From positions 1 through 7,928 of the forward strand of contig JAOZOC010000136.1 in NCBI GenBank assembly GCA_029933495.1: a stretch of DNA of 7,928 bases, in the 5' to 3' direction. The stretch's first letter is position 1. Each line of letters begins with the position of its first letter. Shown piece after piece: positions 1 through 6,011 of the stretch. The stretch is from Bacteroidales bacterium. Lineage in GTDB: Bacteria > Bacteroidota > Bacteroidia > Bacteroidales > JAADJA01. Made by a program: the position numbers and the translations under genes. The notes under the pieces were generated by a model. The model had not been told where the DNA came from, searched no databases, and saw nothing but the letters and a program-made list of their open reading frames with translations.

Positions 1-478
1 AATCATTGAATTTATACTCCGCAGAAATACCGAGGTCGGCACTCGGCCCCATTTTATACTCATCCTGATACGATTTATAAAGATAGCGGTATCCCCAGAA
101 CCGTTCCTGCGTTTTAAACTGCTTTGGGGAAATCATCCCTCCGTTTATTTTTAATCCTTTAACAGGCGTCCAGGTCAGAGAGGCTATTTTCAGGAAAGCA
201 TAATATTTATCGTGAAGGATATTTAGCTGCACATCAAGAATTACCTGCCCCACAAGATTATCGGAAAACTGGTGCGCATATCCGAAATATGCTCTTTTTA
301 TTTCAAATGCCGTTTTTTTCACTTCACTGTCGCCCAAATCGGCATGAAAATTCATAAAAGACTTGATAATCAGCTTATCAGTTATATTAAAATCCTTATC
401 GGTATAACTTTGGGAAAAGGTTTGAGTGTAAATAACTGAGAAAAACAAAACAAAAAACACTCTATAAATGTATCTCAT
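1..478 (-). CDS. Outer-membrane porin, probably OprO/OprP-like, 5' part only
   Basis: The reading frame opens at ATG 478-476 and stays open to the left edge (159 codons plus one base), so the C-terminal part lies outside the window. It begins with a clear Sec signal peptide (MRYIYRVFFVLFFSVIYT, then QTFSQ, cleavage probably after residue 23). The mature part has alternating amphipathic segments typical of outer-membrane beta-strands: FEIKRAYFGYAHQFSDNL, LASLTW-like strands, then FKTQERFWGYRYLYKSYQDE and SADLGISAEYKF. The pattern of 'RRAYFGY' strand, a 'GLKINGGMI' strand and an aromatic-rich constriction segment resembles the phosphate-selective porin O/P family of Bacteroidota; this is recognition by eye, not a search. 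It would let anions diffuse through the outer membrane. Nearby PhoB-type regulator, Pit transporter and 11-bp repeats support a phosphate role. It is divergent from the small protein at 646. It could instead be a general porin of unknown selectivity. Confidence 0.7.
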   Translation of the reverse strand, partial: MRYIYRVFFVLFFSVIYTQTFSQSYTDKDFNITDKLIIKSFMNFHADLGDSEVKKTAFEIKRAYFGYAHQFSDNLVGQVILDVQLNILHDKYYAFLKIASLTWTPVKGLKINGGMISPKQFKTQERFWGYRYLYKSYQDEYKMGPSADLGISAEYKFND

Positions 479-506
479 CACTTCGCAAGTTTACAGGTTT
501 CGGCGG

Positions 507-514
507 CGAAAATA
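507..514 (-). promoter_or_regulatory. Possible -7 promoter element for the porin gene
   Basis: Read on the minus strand this is TATTTTCG, one base from the Bacteroidota -7 consensus TAnnTTTG. It lies 28 bases upstream of the porin ATG at 478. No convincing TTTG -33 box is seen at the usual distance, which would fit an activator-dependent promoter. The phased repeats at 567-606 are about 50 bases further upstream. Confidence 0.4.
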
Positions 515-566
515 TGTAATAATTATTTTGATTTCCACATATTTTATTTGCAAATTTCAAAATAAA

Positions 567-606
567 TTAACATAAAGTTAATAAACGAGTAAGTTTCACT
601 TAATAT
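567..606. promoter_or_regulatory. Pho-box-like array of 11-bp-phased TTAA repeats (site A)
   Basis: On the plus strand TTAACAT starts at 567, TTAATAA at 578 and TTAATAT at 600, with a degenerate GTAA core at 589, so all four positions keep an exact 11-bp step. Because TTAA is its own reverse complement, the array reads equally well on the other strand (cores at 603, 592, 581, 570). It sits in the divergent intergenic region between the porin (start 478) and the small exported protein (start 646) and could serve both. PhoB and PhoP boxes are 11-bp direct repeats, one repeat per helical turn; assignment to the regulator at 6012 is inference. Confidence 0.55.
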
Positions 607-614
607 TAAGGAGA

Positions 615-622
615 TATCTTCG
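615..622 (+). promoter_or_regulatory. Possible -7 promoter element for the small exported protein
   Basis: TATCTTCG differs by one base from TAnnTTTG and lies 23 bases before the ATG at 646. The phased position 589 of site A is exactly 26 bp upstream of this box, the same spacing as at the response-regulator promoter, and the repeat at 600 covers the -33 region. No conventional -33 TTTG box is evident. Confidence 0.4.
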
Positions 623-645
623 CGGCAAATTAAATATAGAAAACA

Positions 646-1002
646 ATGAAAAAACAAATTATTGCAATAGTATTTATCGTATTGGCAGGGTTTGCTTTTG
701 CTGACAAAGATTTGACAAAATCAAACAGTTCGGAAAGCCCGATGGCCAAAACAGTTTCTTTGATCGGCAAAGTTGTTGATTTCAAATCGGGTGAAGCACT
801 TACCGGTGTAGAAGTTAAACTTGAAGAAACCAACACAAAAGCTTATACCGACCTTGACGGAAAATTTAGTTTTAAAGAAGTGAAATCAGGCAGCTATGAT
901 ATTGTAGTTTCTTACATTTCGTATGATAAAAGCTTAATTGAAAATTTTAAAGTCAACAGCGACAACAATAAAATTTCAATTAAACTGCAAGCTTCTAAAT
1001 GA
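646..1002 (+). CDS. Small exported protein with one carboxypeptidase-regulatory-like domain
   Basis: The product is 118 residues. A Sec signal peptide (MKKQIIAIVFIVLAGFAFA, cleavage after A19) is followed by a polar linker and then, from about residue 39 to 115, a single beta-sandwich domain of the carboxypeptidase regulatory-like type (CarboxypepD_reg-like/CNA-B-like fold). Hallmarks are the GKVVD opening, the GEALTGVEVKLEET strand, DLDGKFSF and VSYISYDK. This fold is usually fused to the N-terminus of TonB-dependent receptors, and the receptor at 1580-4384 carries a close match (LNGKITD, DLDGNYSI, CSYISYET). Here it stands alone and is probably periplasmic. No catalytic residues are expected. 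It is divergent from the porin across site A and convergent with the MORN gene. The ATG is preceded by an A-rich stretch rather than a Shine-Dalgarno sequence, which is normal for this phylum. Its partner and role are unknown. Confidence 0.85.
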   Translation: MKKQIIAIVFIVLAGFAFADKDLTKSNSSESPMAKTVSLIGKVVDFKSGEALTGVEVKLEETNTKAYTDLDGKFSFKEVKSGSYDIVVSYISYDKSLIENFKVNSDNNKISIKLQASK

Positions 1003-1030
1003 TACCCAAAAATCATGAACTGTAATTAAA

Positions 1031-1057
1031 AAAAAGGACGCAAAAGCGCCCCTTTTT
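1031..1057. terminator. Bidirectional intrinsic terminator between convergent genes
   Basis: AAAAAGGACGC (1031-1041), an AAAA loop and GCGCCCCTTTTT (1046-1057) form a hairpin with a CGC/GCG top, one A-C mismatch, two GC pairs, a bulged C and five A-T pairs. It has a T-run on the plus strand and, read the other way, a U-run from the A-tract at 1028-1035. It lies in the 64-bp gap between the stop codons of the convergent genes ending at 1002 and 1067, so it can terminate both. Confidence 0.75.
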
Positions 1058-1066
1058 AATTATTTG

Positions 1067-1528
1067 TCAATATTTCCTTTCGTTTAGTAATTCACCCTTA
1101 TTATTATACATTTTCCATACTCCGGTCTTTTTCCCTTCCCTGTAATGCATTTCATACAGAAGTGTACCGTTGTCATCCCATATAAACCATTCTCCATCTT
1201 TTAAGTCGTTCTTATAGTTTGCTACAGCAGTTTTAACATTTTTATCATTCCATACAATCCACAAACCGTCTTTTTCACCTTCCTTATACGATCTCTGTTC
1301 GTTTTTATTCCCATATTCAAAATATACAATCACAAGACCGTCTTCAACCCCGTTTTTGATATTCCGTTCAATTTTAGGGTTTCCGTTACTATAATATTCG
1401 GTATCGGAACCGGTAAACAACATCCCCTTTTTATAATAGAGTCCATCCTTATATTCAAGATTTTGTGAATATATTGTCAGAGAAACCAGAGGTAAAAACA
1501 ATATCAGTGCAATATTTTTATAATTCAT
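1067..1528 (-). CDS. Exported MORN-repeat protein
   Basis: The product is 153 residues. An N-terminal signal peptide (MNYKNIALILFLPLVSLTIYSQ, cleavage near residue 22) is followed by about four or five tandem repeats of roughly 22-24 residues with the MORN_2 signature: NG-NPKIERNIKNGVEDGL, KNEQRSYKEGEKDGLW, AVANYKNDLKDGEW and EMHYREGKKTGVWKMYN. The recurring elements are a YxxG/YKxG strand, a K-D/N-G-x-W turn and a W/Y at the next strand. Such proteins (often named YwqK-like antitoxins in databases, a label with little experimental support) are common exported proteins of Bacteroidota and probably act in protein or lipid contacts at the envelope. It follows the receptor gene by 51 bases but has a good promoter of its own. 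No Pho-like repeat is seen upstream, so it may be an unrelated neighbour. No catalytic motif is visible. Confidence 0.85.
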   Translation of the reverse strand: MNYKNIALILFLPLVSLTIYSQNLEYKDGLYYKKGMLFTGSDTEYYSNGNPKIERNIKNGVEDGLVIVYFEYGNKNEQRSYKEGEKDGLWIVWNDKNVKTAVANYKNDLKDGEWFIWDDNGTLLYEMHYREGKKTGVWKMYNNKGELLNERKY

Positions 1529-1554
1529 ATTATGCTTTTTTATTGATTATTATA

Positions 1555-1562
1555 CAAAAATA
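1555..1562 (-). promoter_or_regulatory. -7 promoter element for the MORN gene
   Basis: On the minus strand this reads TATTTTTG, an exact match to the Bacteroidota -7 consensus TAnnTTTG, 26 bases upstream of the ATG at 1528. A TTTA (about 1584-1581) lies near the expected -33 position, three of four bases matching TTTG. This suggests the gene is transcribed independently of the receptor gene that ends just upstream. Confidence 0.5.
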
Positions 1563-1579
1563 ATTAAATGTTATTATTG

Positions 1580-4384
1580 TTAAAGATTATACGATAATCC
1601 CAACTCATATAAAGTTCCTGTTGTGAACTTAAAAAACGGGTATCTTTTGCCTCTGTATTCATAAGATTGACTTTTCCCCGGATTAAGAATGTTCTTAATC
1701 TTAACACTTATCTTAAAGTTACTGCCAATTGTTTTTGAGGCATTAAAATCCAATTTTGGGAATGGATATTCATAAACTTCAGGAGTTCCTCCCTTGGTAA
1801 CGAGTGCTATTCTTTTTCCTGTCATATTAAACACCAGATTTGCCGACAACCCGGATTTTTGATTTAAATAGCTTAACCGGCCATTTAAAATATATGGTGC
1901 CTGTCCGAATAATGGCCGTGTGTCAGATGCTTTCGGATCAAGAGCTCTTATTGAGACCAGCTCAAGAGAATCAATATCAACAACGGATTTAATCATTGCA
2001 AAGTTTAAACCAATGCTAAAGTTTCCTAGTATTCCTGTAAAATCAAGTTTTTTACTTACTTCAAGCTCTAAACCATAATTTTGGGCTGAATTTACATTTT
2101 GAAATGAAATCTCAGGATTAATGGTGACAGGGTTATCAACCATTTCAATAGGGTCAGTAAAATGTTTATAGAAGAGACTTAGGGATATTACTTCTCCCGG
2201 TTTCATAAAATATTCCCATTTGAAATCGAAATTATCTACTAATGTTCTTTTAAGTTCAGGGTTTCCAACAATTGTAGGAGCAACCGGGCTAAAGGAAGCA
2301 AAAGGCGCTATTTCCCTGAACGTAGGACGCGAGAGCGTCCGGGTATATACAAGTCTCAGGTTCATATTTTTAACCGGACTATAGGTCAGATTTATGGAAG
2401 GCAGAAAGTCATTATCGTTCAGGGTGCCTTTTTTTATTCCATCTTTTTTACTCTCTGTTTCCATTTTATTACTTTCAAACCTTACGCCTGCAACAAGCCT
2501 CAATTTTTCAAACAGTATTATATCAACCATTATATAGGCTCCTGTAACATTTTCATATCCAAAGTAACTGTTTCTCAAGTCTGTTGCATTCTGAACATAC
2601 AAACCATAGTTCTCTTTGGAAACCGGATTATATGCAGGATTGTTTTGCCCGATATTTTCATCCGATAAATAATCGCTTACACTTCCATTATAGTACTGAA
2701 CCTGTGTATTATAATCTATTTTGCTTTCATTGAAATCCCTGTATTTATAGTTATATGAAGCACCGTATTTAATTTTTGATTTATAGCCGTGATATTTGAG
2801 AGGAATTTCAAAATGAACTTTATTATCCAAGTTACTTTCTTCCATAGTCCGGCTAAATCTGGACGGCACTTTATATTTTGAAGGATTGATTTCGTACTGT
2901 GCTGTTCCCGTTGCATCAGGGTAGTAACTGTTTGTAAAGAATCTTAAATCAGGCTCTTTCTGGCTGGAATTTGTATATGAAACAACCCAGTTTATCTTCA
3001 TTTTACCCAAACGGTCAATAAAATGCTCCCCTTTTAACTGGTTTGAAAGAATAGCTCTTTCCATAAAACCGAGCTCACGACTTTGAATTATCATACCAAT
3101 CTCATCTTCGGCACGTTCACCCACATCATAAATAGTACGTTTAATTCCCGAATGGTTGTAAAGGAGTATATAACCAACTTTGTTACTTTCATTTATTTTA
3201 AAACTGGTATTTCCGAGAAAGCCAAGCAAAATTTCATTATTACCATACTGTTCATCAAAATCCTGCTCTTTGTTTAAGCTTTCCGCACAGGCACTCGTCA
3301 GTTTATAAATCCCACGTTTACCATCAGCAAAGTAGTTTAAATCGTTTTTATAAATCATCCCTAAATTATAACCGAGTTGTTTTCCGAATAAATCTATCCT
3401 ATTACCGACTGAAAAGGTATATTTTTGATTCAGAAAAGAATTACCTGAAGAAGGTTCCATAATTTTATTGAATGATTTAGTTGTGTAATCAAGTTTATCC
3501 CTGTCGGAAGGATAAATGGGAATATCTTTGGGCTTAACCGGAAAACTGCGAATACCGTCGTCATAACCAAGCCAGTCGGTTTTACCACCCTCATAGGTCA
3601 GAAAGTCATTACGCAATGATGCCTGCGTATTATATCCCAAAGATACCCCGAAATTTACTTCCAGGTTGTCAGGAAAGTCCTTTGTTACGATATCAATCAA
3701 TCCGCCTGTGAAAGAGTTTAAATCGGGTGTAAAGCTTTTATAAACAACCATATTCTCGATAACACTTGCAGGAAATATGTCCATCTGAACAGTATTCCTT
3801 TCAGGGTCGAGTGATGGTATCTCAGCACCGTTTAAAGTAGTTTTACTGTACCTGTCACCAAGTCCCCTCACATAAACATATTTCCCTCCTTCGAGTGAAA
3901 CACCAGAAATTCTTTGAACAGCCCCCGCCGCATCACTGTCACCGGTTTTTATTATTTCCTCCGATGAGATTCCCTCAAGTACACCGGCTGACTTTTTTTG
4001 CATTGTAAGGAGTGCATTTTCAGTATTTCTTACCGCTTTTGCTGATACAACAACTTCTGAAAGTCCGACAGAAACAGGCTTAAGCTTAATGTTTAATACC
4101 GATATTTCGCCCTCCTTTATTTCCAAATCTTTAATAATCTGTGTTTCATACGAAATATAGGAACACTTCAGTTCAACTGTACCTGCCTGAATTCTGAAAA
4201 TTGAATAATTACCGTCAAGGTCGGCAGAGGAGCCCAGATATGTCCCCACGACCATCACAGAAGCACCTATTAACTCTTCGCCGGTTTCGGAGTCGGTGAT
4301 TTTTCCGTTAAGTATCCCGGTTTGTGCGAATAACAAACCCTGATAAAATAAAAAGATAAACGAAAAAATAATTGTTTTCTTCAT
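1580..4384 (-). CDS. TonB-dependent outer-membrane receptor
   Basis: I start the gene at ATG 4384-4382 (934 residues), because it is followed at once by a signal peptide, MKKTIIFSFIFLFYQG then LLFAQ. A longer frame from a GTG at 4453 would translate the intergenic hairpin. Domains: signal 1-21; carboxypeptidase-regulatory-like domain about 24-103 (GKITD, DLDGNYSI, SYISY); TonB-box-like SEVVVSA at 109-115; plug about 115-240 with VRGLGDRYSKTTLNGAEIP at 172-190 and TGGLIDIVTKDFP; then a 22-strand-type barrel ending in YELGLSYNL. It imports a ligand across the outer membrane using TonB-ExbBD energy; no TonB genes are nearby. The class with RGLGDRYS and a plug beginning SAG.LEGISSEEI is distinct from classical SusC. 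It follows a surface lipoprotein gene by 95 bases, probably in one operon, and this pairing recurs in Bacteroidota to my knowledge. The Pho-like sites suggest a phosphorus-containing ligand; this is inference. Confidence 0.93.
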   Translation of the reverse strand: MKKTIIFSFIFLFYQGLLFAQTGILNGKITDSETGEELIGASVMVVGTYLGSSADLDGNYSIFRIQAGTVELKCSYISYETQIIKDLEIKEGEISVLNIKLKPVSVGLSEVVVSAKAVRNTENALLTMQKKSAGVLEGISSEEIIKTGDSDAAGAVQRISGVSLEGGKYVYVRGLGDRYSKTTLNGAEIPSLDPERNTVQMDIFPASVIENMVVYKSFTPDLNSFTGGLIDIVTKDFPDNLEVNFGVSLGYNTQASLRNDFLTYEGGKTDWLGYDDGIRSFPVKPKDIPIYPSDRDKLDYTTKSFNKIMEPSSGNSFLNQKYTFSVGNRIDLFGKQLGYNLGMIYKNDLNYFADGKRGIYKLTSACAESLNKEQDFDEQYGNNEILLGFLGNTSFKINESNKVGYILLYNHSGIKRTIYDVGERAEDEIGMIIQSRELGFMERAILSNQLKGEHFIDRLGKMKINWVVSYTNSSQKEPDLRFFTNSYYPDATGTAQYEINPSKYKVPSRFSRTMEESNLDNKVHFEIPLKYHGYKSKIKYGASYNYKYRDFNESKIDYNTQVQYYNGSVSDYLSDENIGQNNPAYNPVSKENYGLYVQNATDLRNSYFGYENVTGAYIMVDIILFEKLRLVAGVRFESNKMETESKKDGIKKGTLNDNDFLPSINLTYSPVKNMNLRLVYTRTLSRPTFREIAPFASFSPVAPTIVGNPELKRTLVDNFDFKWEYFMKPGEVISLSLFYKHFTDPIEMVDNPVTINPEISFQNVNSAQNYGLELEVSKKLDFTGILGNFSIGLNFAMIKSVVDIDSLELVSIRALDPKASDTRPLFGQAPYILNGRLSYLNQKSGLSANLVFNMTGKRIALVTKGGTPEVYEYPFPKLDFNASKTIGSNFKISVKIKNILNPGKSQSYEYRGKRYPFFKFTTGTLYELGLSYNL

Positions 4385-4423
4385 CAAATTATAGAGTTTT
4401 ACGTGAATATTTTTATAAATAAA

Positions 4424-4451
4424 GCCGGCAACGCTACTTTGCGTTGCCAGC
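4424..4451 (-). terminator. Intercistronic hairpin, possible partial terminator
   Basis: The minus-strand RNA forms an 11-bp stem, GCTGGCAACGC (4451-4441) with GCGTTGCCGGC (4434-4424), closed by a six-base loop. One pair is a G-U wobble that would be an A-C mismatch in plus-strand RNA, so the hairpin favours minus-strand transcription. It is followed by CTTTATTTAT, a weak U-rich tail rather than a clean U-run. It lies 29 bases after the lipoprotein stop and 39 bases before the receptor ATG, so it may cut or protect the upstream message and set unequal expression of the pair. Confidence 0.6.
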
Positions 4452-4479
4452 ACTTTTGCTAACTTTAAATATTCGGATA

Positions 4480-5850
4480 TTATTTGGTTTTGAAGTATTC
4501 TGTCCAGCCGGCAGCCCAGTTTTCATTTCCAAAGGCACCTTTGTAATTTACATTATCAAACCAGGAGTCGGAATACTCTCCCATATTTCCTGTTATAGGA
4601 GTGGCAGGAACCGGATTAGAAGCATCAATTCCGGGGTCTGACACTTCATTTCCGGCGGTTTCAAAATATGCAGCAAATGCCTGCACTGCCGAAAGAGAAT
4701 CTGCCTGATTTGCACCGGAACCCGAAATTCTGAAAATACCATCGGCTGTTCCGTCTGCAATATTCCAGAAAATATTGTTTTCAATTGTAAGAAGTCCGTT
4801 TTGAAATTGTTTGTAGCTATCCTGAATATCCGCAAGATTTTCAATATCAATACCTTTGGTTTGATTTACAAAAATTGAATTGATATAGTGACCACCTGCA
4901 TTATCGCGAAATGTAATAACCCTTTTACCTGCATCTGTTCCACGACCGATATAAGTCACATTATAGATATGTGGCTCTGCAAACGGAGTGCCTGTTTCGG
5001 GATCGGTACCGCCATCGTGTTCACCTATTCTGTCACCCTCATTGGGGTTCTGAATTGCGACCCAAAACTGTCCGTAACCACGGAAACCTTCATCGTAATC
5101 AAAACTGTCGTCGGCACAATAAACAGAAAGAATATGTTTCAGACGCGGTGCACCGCCGAAAAACTCTATCCCATCATCCTTGTTGGCGAGAATCTCAACA
5201 TAATCAATAACAGTACCTGAACCCACGGCACCAAGTGTTAACCCGTTTATTTCATTTCCGTCACCGATATCGGTCCCGCCATGACGAATTGAGATGTACT
5301 TCAGTATTCCGGAGTTGTCGTTGTCATCATTTCCTCCATATCGTCCTCTCGGCTCATTAGTAGGTATTCCCTCAATCTGGGATTCTCCGGGAGTTGAATT
5401 AAGCCTTGCTTTTCCAAGGATAATCAGTCCGCCCCACAGCCCTCTGTCCGACATACCGACAGAACCATTCAGGTCATCACCTTCAGCAGTAAAGATGATT
5501 GGTTTTTCCCTTGTACCTTCAGCAATTATCTTCCCGCCTCGTGCAACTATCAGTGCACTTGCATTTTCTCCCTGGCCAGGAAGTCCTTTTACTACACACC
5601 CCGGTTCGATTGTGAGTGTCTGTCCACTGTTAACAAAAACAAATCCGTCAAGATGATAAGTCTTACCGGTCTTCCAGGTTACGGTTCCCGTTCCGTTGCC
5701 ATTATCCTTAATTGTGTATTCATCCGGATCGGGTTGAGGCGGATCATCACCATTATCATCTTTGGTACAGGATAACAAGTTCGTTAACAAAGCAGCAAAC
5801 AACACTGCCATAAGTACTAAATTGATTTTTTTCATTTTCATTTTTTTCAT
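4480..5850 (-). CDS. Predicted surface-exposed beta-helix-type lipoprotein paired with the receptor
   Basis: The product is 456 residues. A lipoprotein signal peptide ends in LLTNLLSC with the acylated cysteine at C28. The following TKDDN matches the lysine-acid-acid surface-export signal described for Bacteroidota lipoproteins, so the protein is probably displayed outside the cell. The mature part starts with an acidic Pro/Asp linker, then a strand-turn repeat region (VFVNSGQTLTIEPGCVVKG, ALIVARGGKIIAEGT, PIIFTAEGDD) typical of right-handed parallel beta-helices. Acidic loops follow: YGGNDDNDNSG, NKDDGIEFFGG, CADDSFDYDEGF; they may bind calcium. I recognise a widespread Bacteroidota family, often encoded beside TonB-dependent receptors, sometimes misnamed in databases and without established function. 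No hydrolase motif is evident, so a ligand-binding role analogous to SusD is a guess. Starts at residues 1, 4 or 6 (MKKMKMKK) are all possible. It is divergent from the response regulator, with phased repeats upstream. Confidence 0.85.
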   Translation of the reverse strand: MKKMKMKKINLVLMAVLFAALLTNLLSCTKDDNGDDPPQPDPDEYTIKDNGNGTGTVTWKTGKTYHLDGFVFVNSGQTLTIEPGCVVKGLPGQGENASALIVARGGKIIAEGTREKPIIFTAEGDDLNGSVGMSDRGLWGGLIILGKARLNSTPGESQIEGIPTNEPRGRYGGNDDNDNSGILKYISIRHGGTDIGDGNEINGLTLGAVGSGTVIDYVEILANKDDGIEFFGGAPRLKHILSVYCADDSFDYDEGFRGYGQFWVAIQNPNEGDRIGEHDGGTDPETGTPFAEPHIYNVTYIGRGTDAGKRVITFRDNAGGHYINSIFVNQTKGIDIENLADIQDSYKQFQNGLLTIENNIFWNIADGTADGIFRISGSGANQADSLSAVQAFAAYFETAGNEVSDPGIDASNPVPATPITGNMGEYSDSWFDNVNYKGAFGNENWAAGWTEYFKTK

Positions 5851-5876
5851 TTTAAAAATTAATAATATTTTGCTGG

Positions 5877-5884
5877 CAAAGCAA
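5877..5884 (-). promoter_or_regulatory. Possible -7 promoter element for the lipoprotein-receptor operon
   Basis: Read on the minus strand this is TTGCTTTG, one base from TAnnTTTG. It lies 26 bases upstream of the ATG at 5850. The nearest repeat of site B (start 5910 on the minus strand) is exactly 26 bp upstream of this box, the same distance as between the repeat at 5970 and the regulator's -7 box. The match to consensus alone is weak; the spacing raises it. Confidence 0.35.
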
Positions 5885-5903
5885 CCTGTCTTTTAATAAC
5901 TGG

Positions 5904-5932
5904 TGTTTAACAGAACATTAATTTTATATTAA
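5904..5932. promoter_or_regulatory. Pho-box-like array of three 11-bp-phased repeats (site B)
   Basis: On the minus strand TTAATAT starts at 5932, TTAATGT at 5921 and TTAAACA at 5910, each step exactly 11 bp. On the plus strand the same cores read TTAACAG (5907), TTAATTT (5918) and TTAACTA (5929), so the orientation cannot be decided by eye. The array lies about 54 bases upstream of the lipoprotein start and 80 bases upstream of the regulator start. The position relative to the possible -7 box at 5884 suggests activation of the lipoprotein-receptor operon. Confidence 0.6.
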
Positions 5933-5958
5933 CTATTCGGCTAAAATCATTGCAAAAC

Positions 5959-5976
5959 TTAATATTAACTTAACAC
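5959..5976 (+). promoter_or_regulatory. Pho-box-like pair of 11-bp-phased repeats (site C)
   Basis: TTAATAT starts at 5959 and TTAACAC at 5970, an 11-bp step, with a further off-phase TTAAC at 5965. The second repeat is 26 bp upstream of the TAATTTTG box at 5996, so the pair covers the -33 region of the response-regulator promoter. This placement is that of a class II activator and would give autoregulation if the regulator binds it. Confidence 0.6.
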
Positions 5977-5995
5977 CGTGGAATCAGTAAACAGA

Positions 5996-6003
5996 TAATT
6001 TTG
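5996..6003 (+). promoter_or_regulatory. -7 promoter element of the response-regulator gene
   Basis: TAATTTTG is an exact match to TAnnTTTG and ends only eight bases before the ATG at 6012. With transcription normally starting a few bases after this box, the message would be leaderless or nearly so. The identical octamer occurs at the Pit promoter (6757-6764). Confidence 0.6.
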
Positions 6004-6011
6004 TGCCCTAG

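Noticed and set aside
567..606. Short repeats as a CRISPR or iteron array
   Set aside because: Units are only seven bases with 11-bp steps, no constant-length spacers, no cas or replication genes; promoter operators explain them better.
630..836. Minus-strand frame overlapping the small exported protein
   Set aside because: It overlaps a gene with a clear signal peptide and domain, and its own sequence shows no recognisable feature.
1067..1528. Antitoxin of a toxin-antitoxin pair (the usual database name for this repeat family)
   Set aside because: It has a signal peptide and no partner gene that could be a toxin, so a cytoplasmic antitoxin role is not supported.
1563..1583. Phased TTAA repeats upstream of the MORN gene
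   Set aside because: TTAAC at 1583-1579 and TTAAT at 1567-1563 are 16 bp apart and out of the 11-bp register, so they do not fit the Pho-like pattern.
4385..4453. A 23-residue N-terminal extension of the receptor beginning at a GTG at 4453
   Set aside because: It would translate the 4424-4451 hairpin, lacks a signal peptide at its start, and the internal ATG at 4384 begins a perfect signal peptide.
4888..5656. Open frames on the plus strand opposite the lipoprotein gene
   Set aside because: They are antisense to a convincing coding sequence, show no family features, and have no promoter or start context; they are shadows of its codon use.
1580..5850. A classical SusC/SusD glycan-utilisation locus
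   Set aside because: The lipoprotein is beta-helix-like without the alpha-helical TPR character of SusD, and no glycoside hydrolase or sugar-type regulator is present.
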